Below, in pieces: positions 17,746-25,873 of a stretch of DNA of 64,000 nt. Origin of the DNA: Lewinellaceae bacterium (GTDB lineage: Bacteria; Bacteroidota; Bacteroidia; Chitinophagales; Saprospiraceae); contig JACJYD010000001.1 in assembly GCA_020636275.1 (NCBI GenBank), positions 372,001 through 436,000 on the forward strand, in the 5' to 3' direction. The notes under the pieces were generated by a model. That model made no database searches, had not been told where the DNA came from, and worked only from the letters and a program-made list of their open reading frames with translations. Within the stretch, counting starts at the first letter, position 1. Every line of letters starts with the position of its first letter. Both the position numbers and the translations under genes were made by a program.

Positions 17746-19155
17746 ATGAACCGTTGGGCAGGAGTTTTCTTGTTTTTTTCCCTCTTTACTTTTCGCCTGC
17801 AAGCCCAGGCCCCTGCTCCCTTTGTGGTTGTCGGCAATATTTCCGTAGACGGGAACAAGAAGACGAAAGACAGGGTAATCCTCCGCGAACTTTTCATCCA
17901 GGCCGGAGATAGCATCCTCGTCTCCGAATTGGCCAATGAACTGGAATACAATCGCCTTCAACTCATGAATACCGGACTTTTCCTGAAGGTGGAGATCAAT
18001 ATCGGCGATTGGGAGGTCGATGCCCGCCTCCTGGACCTGAAGGTGAAAGTCCTAGAAGCCTGGTATATCTACCCCATTCCCGTTTTTGAGTTGGCCGACC
18101 GGAACTTCAATACCTGGTGGAAAGACTACGATCACTCCCTGCGGCGTATCAACTACGGCATGCGGTTTTATCACAACAACCTCACCGGACGGCGCGATGT
18201 GCTCAAAGGAGTGGTGCAGTTCGGGTTTACCAACAAATACGAACTGGTCTACCGCCTGCCTTTTATCGATAAAAAACAACAATGGGGCGTTTCCCTCGCC
18301 GCTTCCTATTCCCGGAACAAGGAAGTCAATTATACGACCCTGAACGATCACCAGCAGTTCTTCCGCTCGCCCGAACAGGTCCTTTTGCGACAATTCCGGG
18401 TGCGGGCGGCGGCTACCCTCCGCCGGAAACGGCAAGTGACCCACACCTGGGAAATGTCCTATTGGCTCAATTCCATCGGCGAAACCGTGCGCAATGAACT
18501 CAATGCCGACTATTTTCTTGGGAAACTGGAGCAAAGCTATTCTTCCCTCTCTTACGAGTTTACAGCCGATACCCGCGATATCCGCCCTTATCCGCTGCAC
18601 GGAGGCTTTTTGCAGGGGCGCCTCCAAAAGGACGGCCTTGGAAATTGGGAAGATCTGAATGCCTTATACGTGTCGGCTCTTGGCAAGAAATACCTGTCCT
18701 TCAGCAGGCGCTGGAGCATGGAACTGGTCGGCGCCGGCAGGCTGGCCTTGCTCCGCGGAAAACAACCATTTGCCAATAGCCAGGCCCTGGGATACGGGAG
18801 CCACTACATTCGCGGCTATGAGTTTTATGTGATCGATGGCCTGGATTATGCCTATTCCAAAACGAGCATCCGATTTCAACTCCTCGACCGGACCGTGTAT
18901 TTCAACGAACTGGTGCCTTTCCCGAATATGCGACAAATGCCCTATCGGCTCTACCTGGCCTTGAACAACGACATGGGCTTCGCCAACAATCCATACTACA
19001 GTGAGAGCAATAACCTGGCCAATAACCTTCTCTGGGGGTATGGATTGGGCATTGATCTGGTCGTATATTACAACAAGGTCTTCCGCCTCGAATTCAGCCG
19101 CAACCGCTTAGGAGAATTTGGTGTATTTTTACACTGGGCGGTCGTGCTAAACTAA
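17746..19155 (+). CDS. POTRA plus beta-barrel outer-membrane protein (BamA/TamA-like)
   Basis: Signal peptide 1-20 (LFTFRLQAQA), one POTRA-like domain (about 24-105: VVVGNISVDGNKKTKDRVILREL matches POTRA of the Omp85 family), then a ~360-residue barrel rich in alternating aromatic strands, ending in LHWAVVLN. It is shorter than BamA (469 aa, one POTRA), so it is a minor Omp85-type protein and not the essential assembly factor. NAD kinase follows after 38 bp. Start ATG 17746 was chosen over the upstream TTG because it gives a clean signal peptide. Confidence 0.82.
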   Translation: MNRWAGVFLFFSLFTFRLQAQAPAPFVVVGNISVDGNKKTKDRVILRELFIQAGDSILVSELANELEYNRLQLMNTGLFLKVEINIGDWEVDARLLDLKVKVLEAWYIYPIPVFELADRNFNTWWKDYDHSLRRINYGMRFYHNNLTGRRDVLKGVVQFGFTNKYELVYRLPFIDKKQQWGVSLAASYSRNKEVNYTTLNDHQQFFRSPEQVLLRQFRVRAAATLRRKRQVTHTWEMSYWLNSIGETVRNELNADYFLGKLEQSYSSLSYEFTADTRDIRPYPLHGGFLQGRLQKDGLGNWEDLNALYVSALGKKYLSFSRRWSMELVGAGRLALLRGKQPFANSQALGYGSHYIRGYEFYVIDGLDYAYSKTSIRFQLLDRTVYFNELVPFPNMRQMPYRLYLALNNDMGFANNPYYSESNNLANNLLWGYGLGIDLVVYYNKVFRLEFSRNRLGEFGVFLHWAVVLN

Positions 19156-19193
19156 ATAGGGCAGCGGCCAGGCTCTGCTCAAAACATTTTATT

Positions 19194-20078
19194 ATGCGAG
19201 TTGTCGTATATAGCAAGCTTCTCAAGGAACAGGATATTCCCCACGTACAAAATCTGTTTGACGCCCTGCACGAGGAGGGGATCACCGCATACGTCTATAC
19301 TCCTTACCTGGATACGCTGAAACAGTATATCTCCTTCAAGCGGGACGTGGGGAAATTTGACGGCTATACCGATTTCAAGACAAAGCCATATGACTTTGTG
19401 ATCACCCTCGGCGGCGATGGCACCATCCTGGGCGCCACTACCCTGGTGCGCGACAGCGGCGTGCCGATCCTGGGTATCAATCTGGGCCGGCTCGGTTTTT
19501 TGGCCGGCATCGAAAAGGCGCGCATCCGGGAAGCTATCCGCAGCCTGACGAAGGGGCACTATCAGGTCGTCGACCGGAATCTCATCTACCTGGAATCCAA
19601 TATCCCCCTTTTCGGAGACCTGCGCTTCGCCCTGAACGATTTCACCTTGCTAAAGCGGGATACTTCCTCGATGGTGACCATCCATACCTATATCGACGGC
19701 GCTTACTTGAACACCTATTGGGCCGATGGTCTCATCGTCGCAACGCCTACAGGGTCTACCGGTTATTCGCTGAGTTGCGGTGGGCCTATCGTATTCCCGA
19801 ATTCCGGAAATTTTGTAATCACGCCCGTGGCGCCCCACAATCTCAATGTGCGTCCCATCGTCGTGCCCGACGACTCGGTGATCACATTCGAGATCGAAGG
19901 CCGTGCGGAGAATTTCCTCTGCACCCTCGATTCCCGCTTTGAGTCGATCACAGCCGCGCATCAATTGGCCGTGCGCAAATGCGATTTTACGATACGTCTG
20001 GCCAACCTGCCCGACGGTGATTTTATGGAAACGATCCGGAATAAACTGGCATGGGGCTCAGATATGCGGAACCATTGA
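19194..20078 (+). CDS. nadK: NAD kinase
   Basis: Phosphorylates NAD+ to NADP+ in the cytoplasm. The catalytic GGDGT motif lies at 73-77 in VITLGGDGTILGA. LGINLGRLGFLAGI (about 92-105), the NDFTLLKRD block and the glycine-rich loop TPTGSTGYSLSCGGPIV (about 184-200) are all intact. At 294 aa it has family length. Transcription probably ends at the perfect 30-bp hairpin 3 bp downstream. Confidence 0.97.
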   Translation: MRVVVYSKLLKEQDIPHVQNLFDALHEEGITAYVYTPYLDTLKQYISFKRDVGKFDGYTDFKTKPYDFVITLGGDGTILGATTLVRDSGVPILGINLGRLGFLAGIEKARIREAIRSLTKGHYQVVDRNLIYLESNIPLFGDLRFALNDFTLLKRDTSSMVTIHTYIDGAYLNTYWADGLIVATPTGSTGYSLSCGGPIVFPNSGNFVITPVAPHNLNVRPIVVPDDSVITFEIEGRAENFLCTLDSRFESITAAHQLAVRKCDFTIRLANLPDGDFMETIRNKLAWGSDMRNH

Positions 20079-20080
20079 AA

Positions 20081-20145
20081 GTTTATAAGTTTATGAGGGT
20101 ATAAGTTTTTAGCACAAAAACTTATACCCTCATAAACTTATAAAC
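20081..20145. terminator. Perfect 30-bp hairpin between convergent genes
   Basis: Arms 20081-20110 and 20116-20145 are exactly complementary around the loop AGCAC. It lies between nadK (+, ending 20078) and the deacylase gene (-, ending 20157), so it can terminate both. T-runs end the left arm on the + strand and A-runs follow the right arm (U-rich on the minus transcript). Confidence 0.85.
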
Positions 20146-20156
20146 CAAAAAAAGAC

Positions 20157-21140
20157 TCATACAATCCCAAGGTGCAATATTCTTCCTCCGGTCTGATTGA
20201 TCGGATTGACGCTTTTCCCAACTACCACTCCATCTTCGGGAGCGTGGTACTCCTTGATGAGATCCCCGAAGACATTTCGGAGCGTGGCGATCACCGCTCC
20301 TTTTTTGACGAATGTGGCTAATTCCGGGTGTACGTTCAGGATGCCGCCCTGGTCGGCATAGATCCAGTAAGAGGTTTTACAGATGATGGGTTCCTGCAGG
20401 GGCGCTTCGATACCCGTTTGAGCCATGCCCATGTAGTTGAGCAGGTTGTAAATACCCGTTAAGCTGGAGCGGATAACACCTTTTTGGAAGGTATTGGGAT
20501 CGCCTACTTCCAGGGTAATGGCATGGATGCCGAGGTCGTCGGCCGCTCCGCGGAGGGTGCCGTCGGAGGGCGGGTTATGCACGATGATCTGGGCATTCTG
20601 GAGCAGGGCCATTTGTTGGGTGGTGCGTTTTTCCATGTCCACCCGGATGTAGTAGGAGTTTACCCGCCCGAAACTGGCCGTATGGAGGTCGATCAGGTAA
20701 TCAAACTCCTTGATGATGGAATTGACGATCCGGTAAGCGTAGACCTGGCTGACGTTTCCGTTTTCCTTTCCCGGCATGATGTGGTTCAGGTCGACATCGT
20801 CGATAAAACGGCGTTTTGACCGAAGCAAGGCGGGGATGTTGACCACCGGTACCCCAACAATAGTGCCTTTGAGGGTGGCTATATCGATCTGTTTGAACAG
20901 GCGTTGGATAACGGGTATGCCGTTGATCTCGTTGCCGTGTACGGCGGCGGTGAGGCCGAGTGTGGGGCCGTACTTGGCCCCTTTGGCTACGATTACAGGG
21001 ATATAGACCGGCATGCCCATTCCGTCGGTTACGAGGTGTAGCCAATATCGGGTGATCTTTCCGGGAGGAGCGTCCTTTACGCTCAATTCTTTGATGACAG
21101 TAGCATTGGTGCTATTGAGCAACAAAAATGGGTCTTCCAT
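20157..21140 (-). CDS. Succinylglutamate desuccinylase/aspartoacylase-family zinc hydrolase
   Basis: M14-like zinc deacylase or carboxypeptidase fold (COG3608 type). Zinc ligands appear as H68 and E71 in AAVHGNE and H153 in LIDLHTAS; the catalytic glutamate is E211 in ITLEVGD. DLNHIMPG (117-124) stands where DLNRxFPG is usual, an Arg-to-His change in the substrate-binding motif. At 327 aa it has family length. Its 5' end overlaps the ATP-grasp gene by 29 bp, indicating translational coupling. In the context of a ligase it may remove what the ligase adds. The substrate is unknown. Confidence 0.9.
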   Translation of the reverse strand: MEDPFLLLNSTNATVIKELSVKDAPPGKITRYWLHLVTDGMGMPVYIPVIVAKGAKYGPTLGLTAAVHGNEINGIPVIQRLFKQIDIATLKGTIVGVPVVNIPALLRSKRRFIDDVDLNHIMPGKENGNVSQVYAYRIVNSIIKEFDYLIDLHTASFGRVNSYYIRVDMEKRTTQQMALLQNAQIIVHNPPSDGTLRGAADDLGIHAITLEVGDPNTFQKGVIRSSLTGIYNLLNYMGMAQTGIEAPLQEPIICKTSYWIYADQGGILNVHPELATFVKKGAVIATLRNVFGDLIKEYHAPEDGVVVGKSVNPINQTGGRILHLGIV

Positions 21141-22131
21141 ACATGGTATTTTTCACATACTCCCAAATCAGGTTTGCTGCTTCCTTGACGAGGGGTTTGC
21201 CCGTGAAGTTAGCAATTTGTACCAGCCCCCCCACACTCATGGTATTTATTTCGGACAAAGTCCGCCGGCCATCGTCGCCGACCAGGGTATCGAATCCATA
21301 GAAAATGACGCCCTTGGCAGCAAGGAGCGGGGTCAGCGTATCGGCGATTTTCAGTTCGTCGGGATCGGCCTCGCTCGGGATGGCATCCCCACCCTGTGCC
21401 ACGTTGCACATCCAGGCCCCCTTGGCGGGAAGCCGGATCGACGCGCCGAGTATCCGGCCGTCCAGCACGATGATCCGCTTGTCTCCCTGGTCGACATTTT
21501 TCATGAATTTCATCCCCAGGTACTCGGCAGGGGCTTTTTCATAGTCTTTCAGAAAGCGATTTAAGGGCTGAGGCTGGTTTCCCGACCAGACCCTTTCGCC
21601 CTCCACTTTCAGGATGCCTTTGCCACCGTAGTTTTGCGGTGGTTTTAAAACAATGGGAAACCGGTCTTTAAACTCCAGGATGTCAGCTGCATTCCGGCAG
21701 TGGCGAATGGGTGGGCATAGGTGCGGGACCTGGAGAAGAAAGAGCTTATTGCTCGTTTCCCGGATGCCGGAGGGCTGGTTGATAATATGCCTCTCCGGGT
21801 AGATACGGGTCAGGAATTGCCAAAAGGGATCTGGAACCGGGGGCGGCAGCCGGAGCAGGATGACGTCGTATTCCCGCAGCGACGCCAGCCGGAGCCGGTT
21901 TTTAAAGAAATAACCGTCGGGGCGAAAGGAAAACCCTTCATCGACTGGAGACACATAGAGCGTGCGCTGTTGTTGGGAAAAAAAGAGCAGATTTTTGGGA
22001 ATAGACCGGCTCGCCACGTCAATGCCCGCACAACGTGCATGTTTGCGCAATTCCTGAAGAAGTGCATAAATGGAATTTTCGCTGCTATGCGCGGCGTGGT
22101 CGCTCAGGACCAACATTCGGAATTGACGCAT
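21112..22131 (-). CDS. ATP-grasp ligase (RimK/glutathione-synthetase type)
   Basis: Forms an amide bond between a carboxylate (via acyl-phosphate) and an amine. The N-terminal pre-ATP-grasp region is about 1-125. ATP-binding lysine K163 lies in FPIVLKPPQNYGGKG, with DKRI near 217-220. The metal-binding region is FDTLVGDDGRRTLSEINTMS, with E294 and N296. The EINTMS form is closer to GshB than to classical RimK. At 339 aa it has normal length. It lies between SET and deacylase genes (11-bp gap and 29-bp overlap), so the three act together. A peptide or protein substrate is plausible, not shown. Confidence 0.9.
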   Translation of the reverse strand: MRQFRMLVLSDHAAHSSENSIYALLQELRKHARCAGIDVASRSIPKNLLFFSQQQRTLYVSPVDEGFSFRPDGYFFKNRLRLASLREYDVILLRLPPPVPDPFWQFLTRIYPERHIINQPSGIRETSNKLFLLQVPHLCPPIRHCRNAADILEFKDRFPIVLKPPQNYGGKGILKVEGERVWSGNQPQPLNRFLKDYEKAPAEYLGMKFMKNVDQGDKRIIVLDGRILGASIRLPAKGAWMCNVAQGGDAIPSEADPDELKIADTLTPLLAAKGVIFYGFDTLVGDDGRRTLSEINTMSVGGLVQIANFTGKPLVKEAANLIWEYVKNTMYGRPIFVAQ

Positions 22132-22142
22132 TCACCCTTTTT

Positions 22143-22757
22143 TTAGCCTTTCCCGTTCCACTTGTGCAGGGCGGCTTCCCATTTCAACTGGCGGACGGAA
22201 ATGTACTGTGTGGGATCGTGTTGAAACCGGGTAAGCGCTTCCTGCGTTTCCGCATTCAGGATTGGCCAGAGCTGTTGCTCGACCCGTCCGGCCTGTAACA
22301 GAGCGCCGAAAACCTTTTCATCCCACTGCGCATGGTACGTGTCGATGTCGGACGCCATGATGCGGCCGCGGCAGTTCTCGTACCTGCAGTTGACGAACAT
22401 TTCCGTTTCCATATTAAACATCCCGTATTCATCGGTGATCTCTTCGTCGGGTTGGATATCCCGAATGGCAATTTCAAACCCGTAGCCCGTGCTCATCGTG
22501 TTGCAATTGCAGCAGTGATTGACGTATTTGGCAAAATCCCAGCTTACGATCCGGTGGCCTTTTTCATCAATGTAGGAGTACTTATCGACGGTTTCGCGAA
22601 AGGCCGGGGGTAAATGCTGATATTGGTCGTTGGAAAGGTCGATCTCCAGCTCGTCCTTTACATAAACAATAGTGCCTTTCGGGAGGAACTGGGTGGCAAA
22701 AACGCCGTATCCGATCACATCATCGATGTATCGGATGCACGTGTGTGGATGGATCAT
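22143..22757 (-). CDS. SET-domain protein, putative lysine methyltransferase
   Basis: A SET-domain protein of 204 aa. The N-terminal SET strand YGVFATQFLPKGTIVY lies at 17-32. The SAM-binding motif KYVNHCCNCNT (78-87) stands for the usual NHSCxPN. The catalytic region EEITDEYG contains Tyr111. A post-SET-like cysteine pair follows (C124, C129), which with C83/C85 could bind zinc. SET proteins methylate lysines, in bacteria often of ribosomal or chromatin-like proteins. It starts 15 bp after a gene for a lysine-rich 47-aa peptide and precedes an ATP-grasp gene. Confidence 0.85.
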   Translation of the reverse strand: MIHPHTCIRYIDDVIGYGVFATQFLPKGTIVYVKDELEIDLSNDQYQHLPPAFRETVDKYSYIDEKGHRIVSWDFAKYVNHCCNCNTMSTGYGFEIAIRDIQPDEEITDEYGMFNMETEMFVNCRYENCRGRIMASDIDTYHAQWDEKVFGALLQAGRVEQQLWPILNAETQEALTRFQHDPTQYISVRQLKWEAALHKWNGKG

Positions 22758-22772
22758 GTGTGATTGGTAGAT

Positions 22773-22916
22773 TTAATCTTCCTCCTCCTGGTACCAGGAC
22801 TTGGGGTATTTGACCTTGGTTTTGCTCTGTAACCTTTTTTTTTCAGGCTTTTCTTTCCACTCATCATCGGACTTCTTCGGGTCCTTCTTTTTCTTTGATT
22901 TCTCCTTTTTATCCAT
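22773..22916 (-). CDS. 47-aa lysine-rich small protein with acidic C-terminus
   Basis: Open frame of 47 codons from ATG 22916 to TAA at 22773. It begins MDKKEKSKKKKDPKKSDDEW and ends YPKSWYQEEED; 17 of 47 residues are lysine and there is no signal peptide or hydrophobic segment. It is the first gene of a four-gene set with gaps of 15 and 11 bp and an overlap, so it is likely translated. No family recognised. Its lysines and Glu/Asp tail would suit a SET methyltransferase and a RimK-like ligase as substrate, which is inference. The alternative is an unrelated small basic protein, or chance. Confidence 0.6.
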   Translation of the reverse strand: MDKKEKSKKKKDPKKSDDEWKEKPEKKRLQSKTKVKYPKSWYQEEED

Positions 22917-23072
22917 GGTGATCTGAATTACCCAGGAGAAGCCTGTCGTCGGTGTCCTTCTCCCGATTAATCTTCTTTGAATTCACTGCAAAAAAGATTC
23001 AGGATTTTGAAGAAAATCTGAATATTTGATGTTTTAATTTTATTAAATACTGGAGAACGCACCTGCTATGTT

Positions 23073-23750
23073 ATGAAGCTGTTGATCATCGAAGATGAGC
23101 CCTCTCTGCTCCAGGCAATTTCGCGGCATTTGAAGCGAGAGGGGTATTTGTGCGAGGAGGCTACCGACTTCCAGGAAGCCTATAGAAAAATGGTCAATCA
23201 CGAGTATGATTGCGTCCTGCTGGACCTCAATCTGCCCAAGGGCGACGGCATGAAATTGATCCGGATATTGAAGGAGCAGGGCGCCACGGCGGGAATCATT
23301 GCGTTCACGGTTCGCGACACTTTTGAGGAACGCGTGTCGGCGCTCAATGAAGGGGCGGACGATTGCCTGTCCAAACCGTTCAATCTCGCTGAACTGGGGG
23401 CCCGGATCAAGGCTGTCCTTCGCCGGAAAAACGGTATAACCAGCAATGTGATGGATTTCGGAAATCTGCTAATCCGCCTGGATGAGCATTCGGTAGAAGC
23501 GAACGGCGCCCGTCTTCAACTCACCCGGAAGGAATACAATATATTGGTCTACCTCGCCCGGAATAAGAACCGGGTGATGACCAAGGATTCAATCGCCGAA
23601 CACCTCTGGGGCGACAACATTGACGACGCCCTGTCGTACGATTTCCTCTACGCCCATGTCAAGAACCTGCGTAGAAAACTTGCAGAAAACGACTGTGAAG
23701 AGTGTCTGCAAACAGTTTACGGCGTCGGATACAAATTTATCAGCACTTGA
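23073..23750 (+). CDS. OmpR-family response regulator
   Basis: Receiver domain 1-115 with acidic pair E7/D8, phosphorylation site D51 (CVLLDLNLP) and K102 in LSKPFN. The DNA-binding winged-helix domain is about 128-222 (LTRKEYNILVYLARNKNRVMTKD, DDALSYDFLYAHVKNLRRKL). No kinase gene lies next to it on this strand. Its last 11 bp overlap the end of the convergent regulator gene. Confidence 0.93.
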   Translation: MKLLIIEDEPSLLQAISRHLKREGYLCEEATDFQEAYRKMVNHEYDCVLLDLNLPKGDGMKLIRILKEQGATAGIIAFTVRDTFEERVSALNEGADDCLSKPFNLAELGARIKAVLRRKNGITSNVMDFGNLLIRLDEHSVEANGARLQLTRKEYNILVYLARNKNRVMTKDSIAEHLWGDNIDDALSYDFLYAHVKNLRRKLAENDCEECLQTVYGVGYKFIST

Positions 23751-24420
23751 ACTTGAACCCCACCCCGTGGATGTTCTCGATCTTCAGGGAAGCATCCTGC
23801 TTGAGGTACTTTCGGAGCCGGGAGATAAAGACATCCAGGCTTCTGCCGAGGAAGTAGTCGTCTTCCCCCCAGAGTTGTTCCAGGATGGTCGACCGCTTGA
23901 CAACCTGGTTGCGGTTATCGAGGAAAAACCGGAGCAGGTCGGCTTCCTTTTGGGTGAGGGTTCGGCTGTCCCCATCGATGGTGAGCTGCAGGTTTTCGTA
24001 ATCGAACTCATAATTGCCGAGCCGGTAATGGGTGGGCGAGGGCGCCTGATGGATGCTGGGGCGGCGCAGGAAGATCTCTATCTTGAGGATCAGTTCCTCA
24101 ATGCTGAACGGCTTGGTGATGTAATCGTCGCCTCCGATCTTCAATCCGTGAAGTTTATCTTCTTTCAGCGATTTGGCGGTCAGGAAAATGATGGGTACAT
24201 GCGGGTTGGAGGACCTGATCTCCTGGGCCAGTGTGAAACCATCCATTTCCGGGAGCATGATATCCAGGATACATAGATCGAAATTGATCTGTTGGGTCTT
24301 TTCCAGGGCTTCCCGGCCATTGGTGCAATGCGTGATCTCGTACCCTTGCAGCAGGAGATTATCTCTGGTGACGAAGCTCAGGCTTTCATCATCTTCCACA
24401 TAGAGCAGATGTGCTTTCAT
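23740..24420 (-). CDS. OmpR-family response regulator, partner of the adjacent kinase
   Basis: Receiver 1-120 with E9/D10/D11, phosphorylation site D53 (CILDIMLPEMDG) and K105 in ITKPFSIEEL. Winged-helix DNA-binding domain about 130-226 (TLTQKEADLLRFFLDNRNQVV, LGRSLDVFISRLRKYL). It overlaps the kinase stop by 4 bp (ATGA), so the pair is translationally coupled. Convergent with the regulator at 23073-23750. Confidence 0.95.
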   Translation of the reverse strand: MKAHLLYVEDDESLSFVTRDNLLLQGYEITHCTNGREALEKTQQINFDLCILDIMLPEMDGFTLAQEIRSSNPHVPIIFLTAKSLKEDKLHGLKIGGDDYITKPFSIEELILKIEIFLRRPSIHQAPSPTHYRLGNYEFDYENLQLTIDGDSRTLTQKEADLLRFFLDNRNQVVKRSTILEQLWGEDDYFLGRSLDVFISRLRKYLKQDASLKIENIHGVGFKFKC

Positions 24421-25736
24421 GTCTGTAGGTGTTTTTCTTCCGGTTCCGGATTTTCGGACAGGGAGGAGTTTGTAGCTTCAGGTATGCTAATCGAAATAGA
24501 GGTGCCTTCCTCCGGTTTGCTTTCCAGGTCGATCTTCCAGCCGTGGGCGTGGCAGATGCTTTTAATATAGAACAAGCCCAATCCGAACCCCTTGACATTG
24601 TGGACATTCCCGGTTGGTACGCGGTAAAATTTCTCAAAGACTTTGTGTTGGTGTTCTGGAGCGATGCCGATGCCCTTGTCCGAAACGGTCAACACGGTGT
24701 TTTTCCCTTTTGTTTGTGTAAGTATTTGGATACTGGGAGCCGTTTTGCAGTATTTGATGGCGTTGTCCAGCAGATTATGGATAATGTTGGATAAGTGGAG
24801 CTTGTCGGCCATGATCGTTGGATGAGTGGCTTCCAACGAGCAGGACAAACTCCCGCCCATTTCCTCTACCTTGATCCGGGCGGAGGGGACGATCTGGTTC
24901 AAAAAGTCGTGCAGATCTGTTTCTTCGGGCGAAAGGCGGAAATTGTCGCCTTCGATCTTGGCCAGTTGAAGCACTTTTTCCACCTGGTTGTTCAGCCGTT
25001 GGTTTTGGTCCTGGATGATTTTGGCGTACTGATTCAAGCGCTCATCAGCCTGGATGGTAGGATTGTTCAGGAAGACATCGGCTGAGATCTTGATCGTTGA
25101 AATAGGTGTTTTAAACTCATGTGTCATGTTGTTGATAAAATCCTTCTGCATTTCGGAGAGCTGCTTTTGACGCAGGATGACGAAAATGGAGTAAAGGAAG
25201 AACGTGACGGTCAGGAGCAAAAGGGCTGAGAACGTGATGGTCAGCCCCATGGAATTCAGGATCTGGTTGGTCCGGTTGGGGAACCGTACGCCGAAGTAGT
25301 AAGTGAACTTGTCGTAGATCGGCAAGTCGGTGTCCAGCACGGGAGTAGTATCAGCAACCGAATTACTGAGATAGGCGCCATAGACCATTTTGTTGGTCGT
25401 ACAGTCGTAGATCCCATATTCGAAGCCTTCGGTAAGACCCATTTCTTCCAGTTCCTGGCGCAGGAAGAACTGGAGGTTGTTGGCGTCGATGATATCGTTG
25501 ATATTGACGACATAATAATTGGTGGAAACCTGGGTGACCAGGTCATATGCGGGCAGTTGGTTGCCCATTTTTTCAAACTCCCTGGCCACGTTGAGCAGGG
25601 CTACAACCACTCGTTCGTGAAACTCCTGCGCCTTCACGTTCCAGGTTTTCATGACCCAATAGGTCTGTATGCCGATGATGCTGATGATGGCCAGTGCGCC
25701 CACCAAAACGACCCGGATAATGGTTGAGTTCTTCAA
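24417..25736 (-). CDS. Membrane sensor histidine kinase
   Basis: Two membrane helices (about 7-27 and 164-188) bracket a ~135-residue periplasmic sensor domain of unrecognised type. The H-box is FINNMTHEFKTPIST (H206). N-box (HNLLDNAIKYC), G1 (VSDKGIGIAPEHQ) and G2 (GFGLGLFY) are present. The first codon is TTG at 25736: no in-frame ATG lies nearby, and a TATTTTTG promoter element (25785-25778) sits 42 bp upstream. It controls the regulator encoded next. The signal is unknown. Confidence 0.93.
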   Translation of the reverse strand: MKNSTIIRVVLVGALAIISIIGIQTYWVMKTWNVKAQEFHERVVVALLNVAREFEKMGNQLPAYDLVTQVSTNYYVVNINDIIDANNLQFFLRQELEEMGLTEGFEYGIYDCTTNKMVYGAYLSNSVADTTPVLDTDLPIYDKFTYYFGVRFPNRTNQILNSMGLTITFSALLLLTVTFFLYSIFVILRQKQLSEMQKDFINNMTHEFKTPISTIKISADVFLNNPTIQADERLNQYAKIIQDQNQRLNNQVEKVLQLAKIEGDNFRLSPEETDLHDFLNQIVPSARIKVEEMGGSLSCSLEATHPTIMADKLHLSNIIHNLLDNAIKYCKTAPSIQILTQTKGKNTVLTVSDKGIGIAPEHQHKVFEKFYRVPTGNVHNVKGFGLGLFYIKSICHAHGWKIDLESKPEEGTSISISIPEATNSSLSENPEPEEKHLQT

Positions 25737-25777
25737 GTCGATGTGTCAGTTATGAGACAATTTCTTTGTTCTTGTGC

Positions 25778-25785
25778 CAAAAATA
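25778..25785 (-). promoter_or_regulatory. Bacteroidota -7 element for the histidine kinase operon
   Basis: Reads TATTTTTG on the minus strand, an exact TAnnTTTG match, with a predicted leader of about 35 nt before the TTG start at 25736. Confidence 0.5.
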
Positions 25786-25861
25786 GGGTTTTACGCTCTC
25801 ACAAGGTGGTGTTTTCGATGGAATTACGAATAAGAATGCAGAACAGGTGACGGGAATCGCC

Positions 25862-25869
25862 TATTTTTG
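25862..25869 (+). promoter_or_regulatory. Bacteroidota -7 element for the DUF4271 gene
   Basis: TATTTTTG, an exact TAnnTTTG match, ends 4 bp before ATG 25874. It rules out the longer in-frame start at 25847, which would lie upstream of the promoter. Confidence 0.5.
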
Positions 25870-25873
25870 CGGT

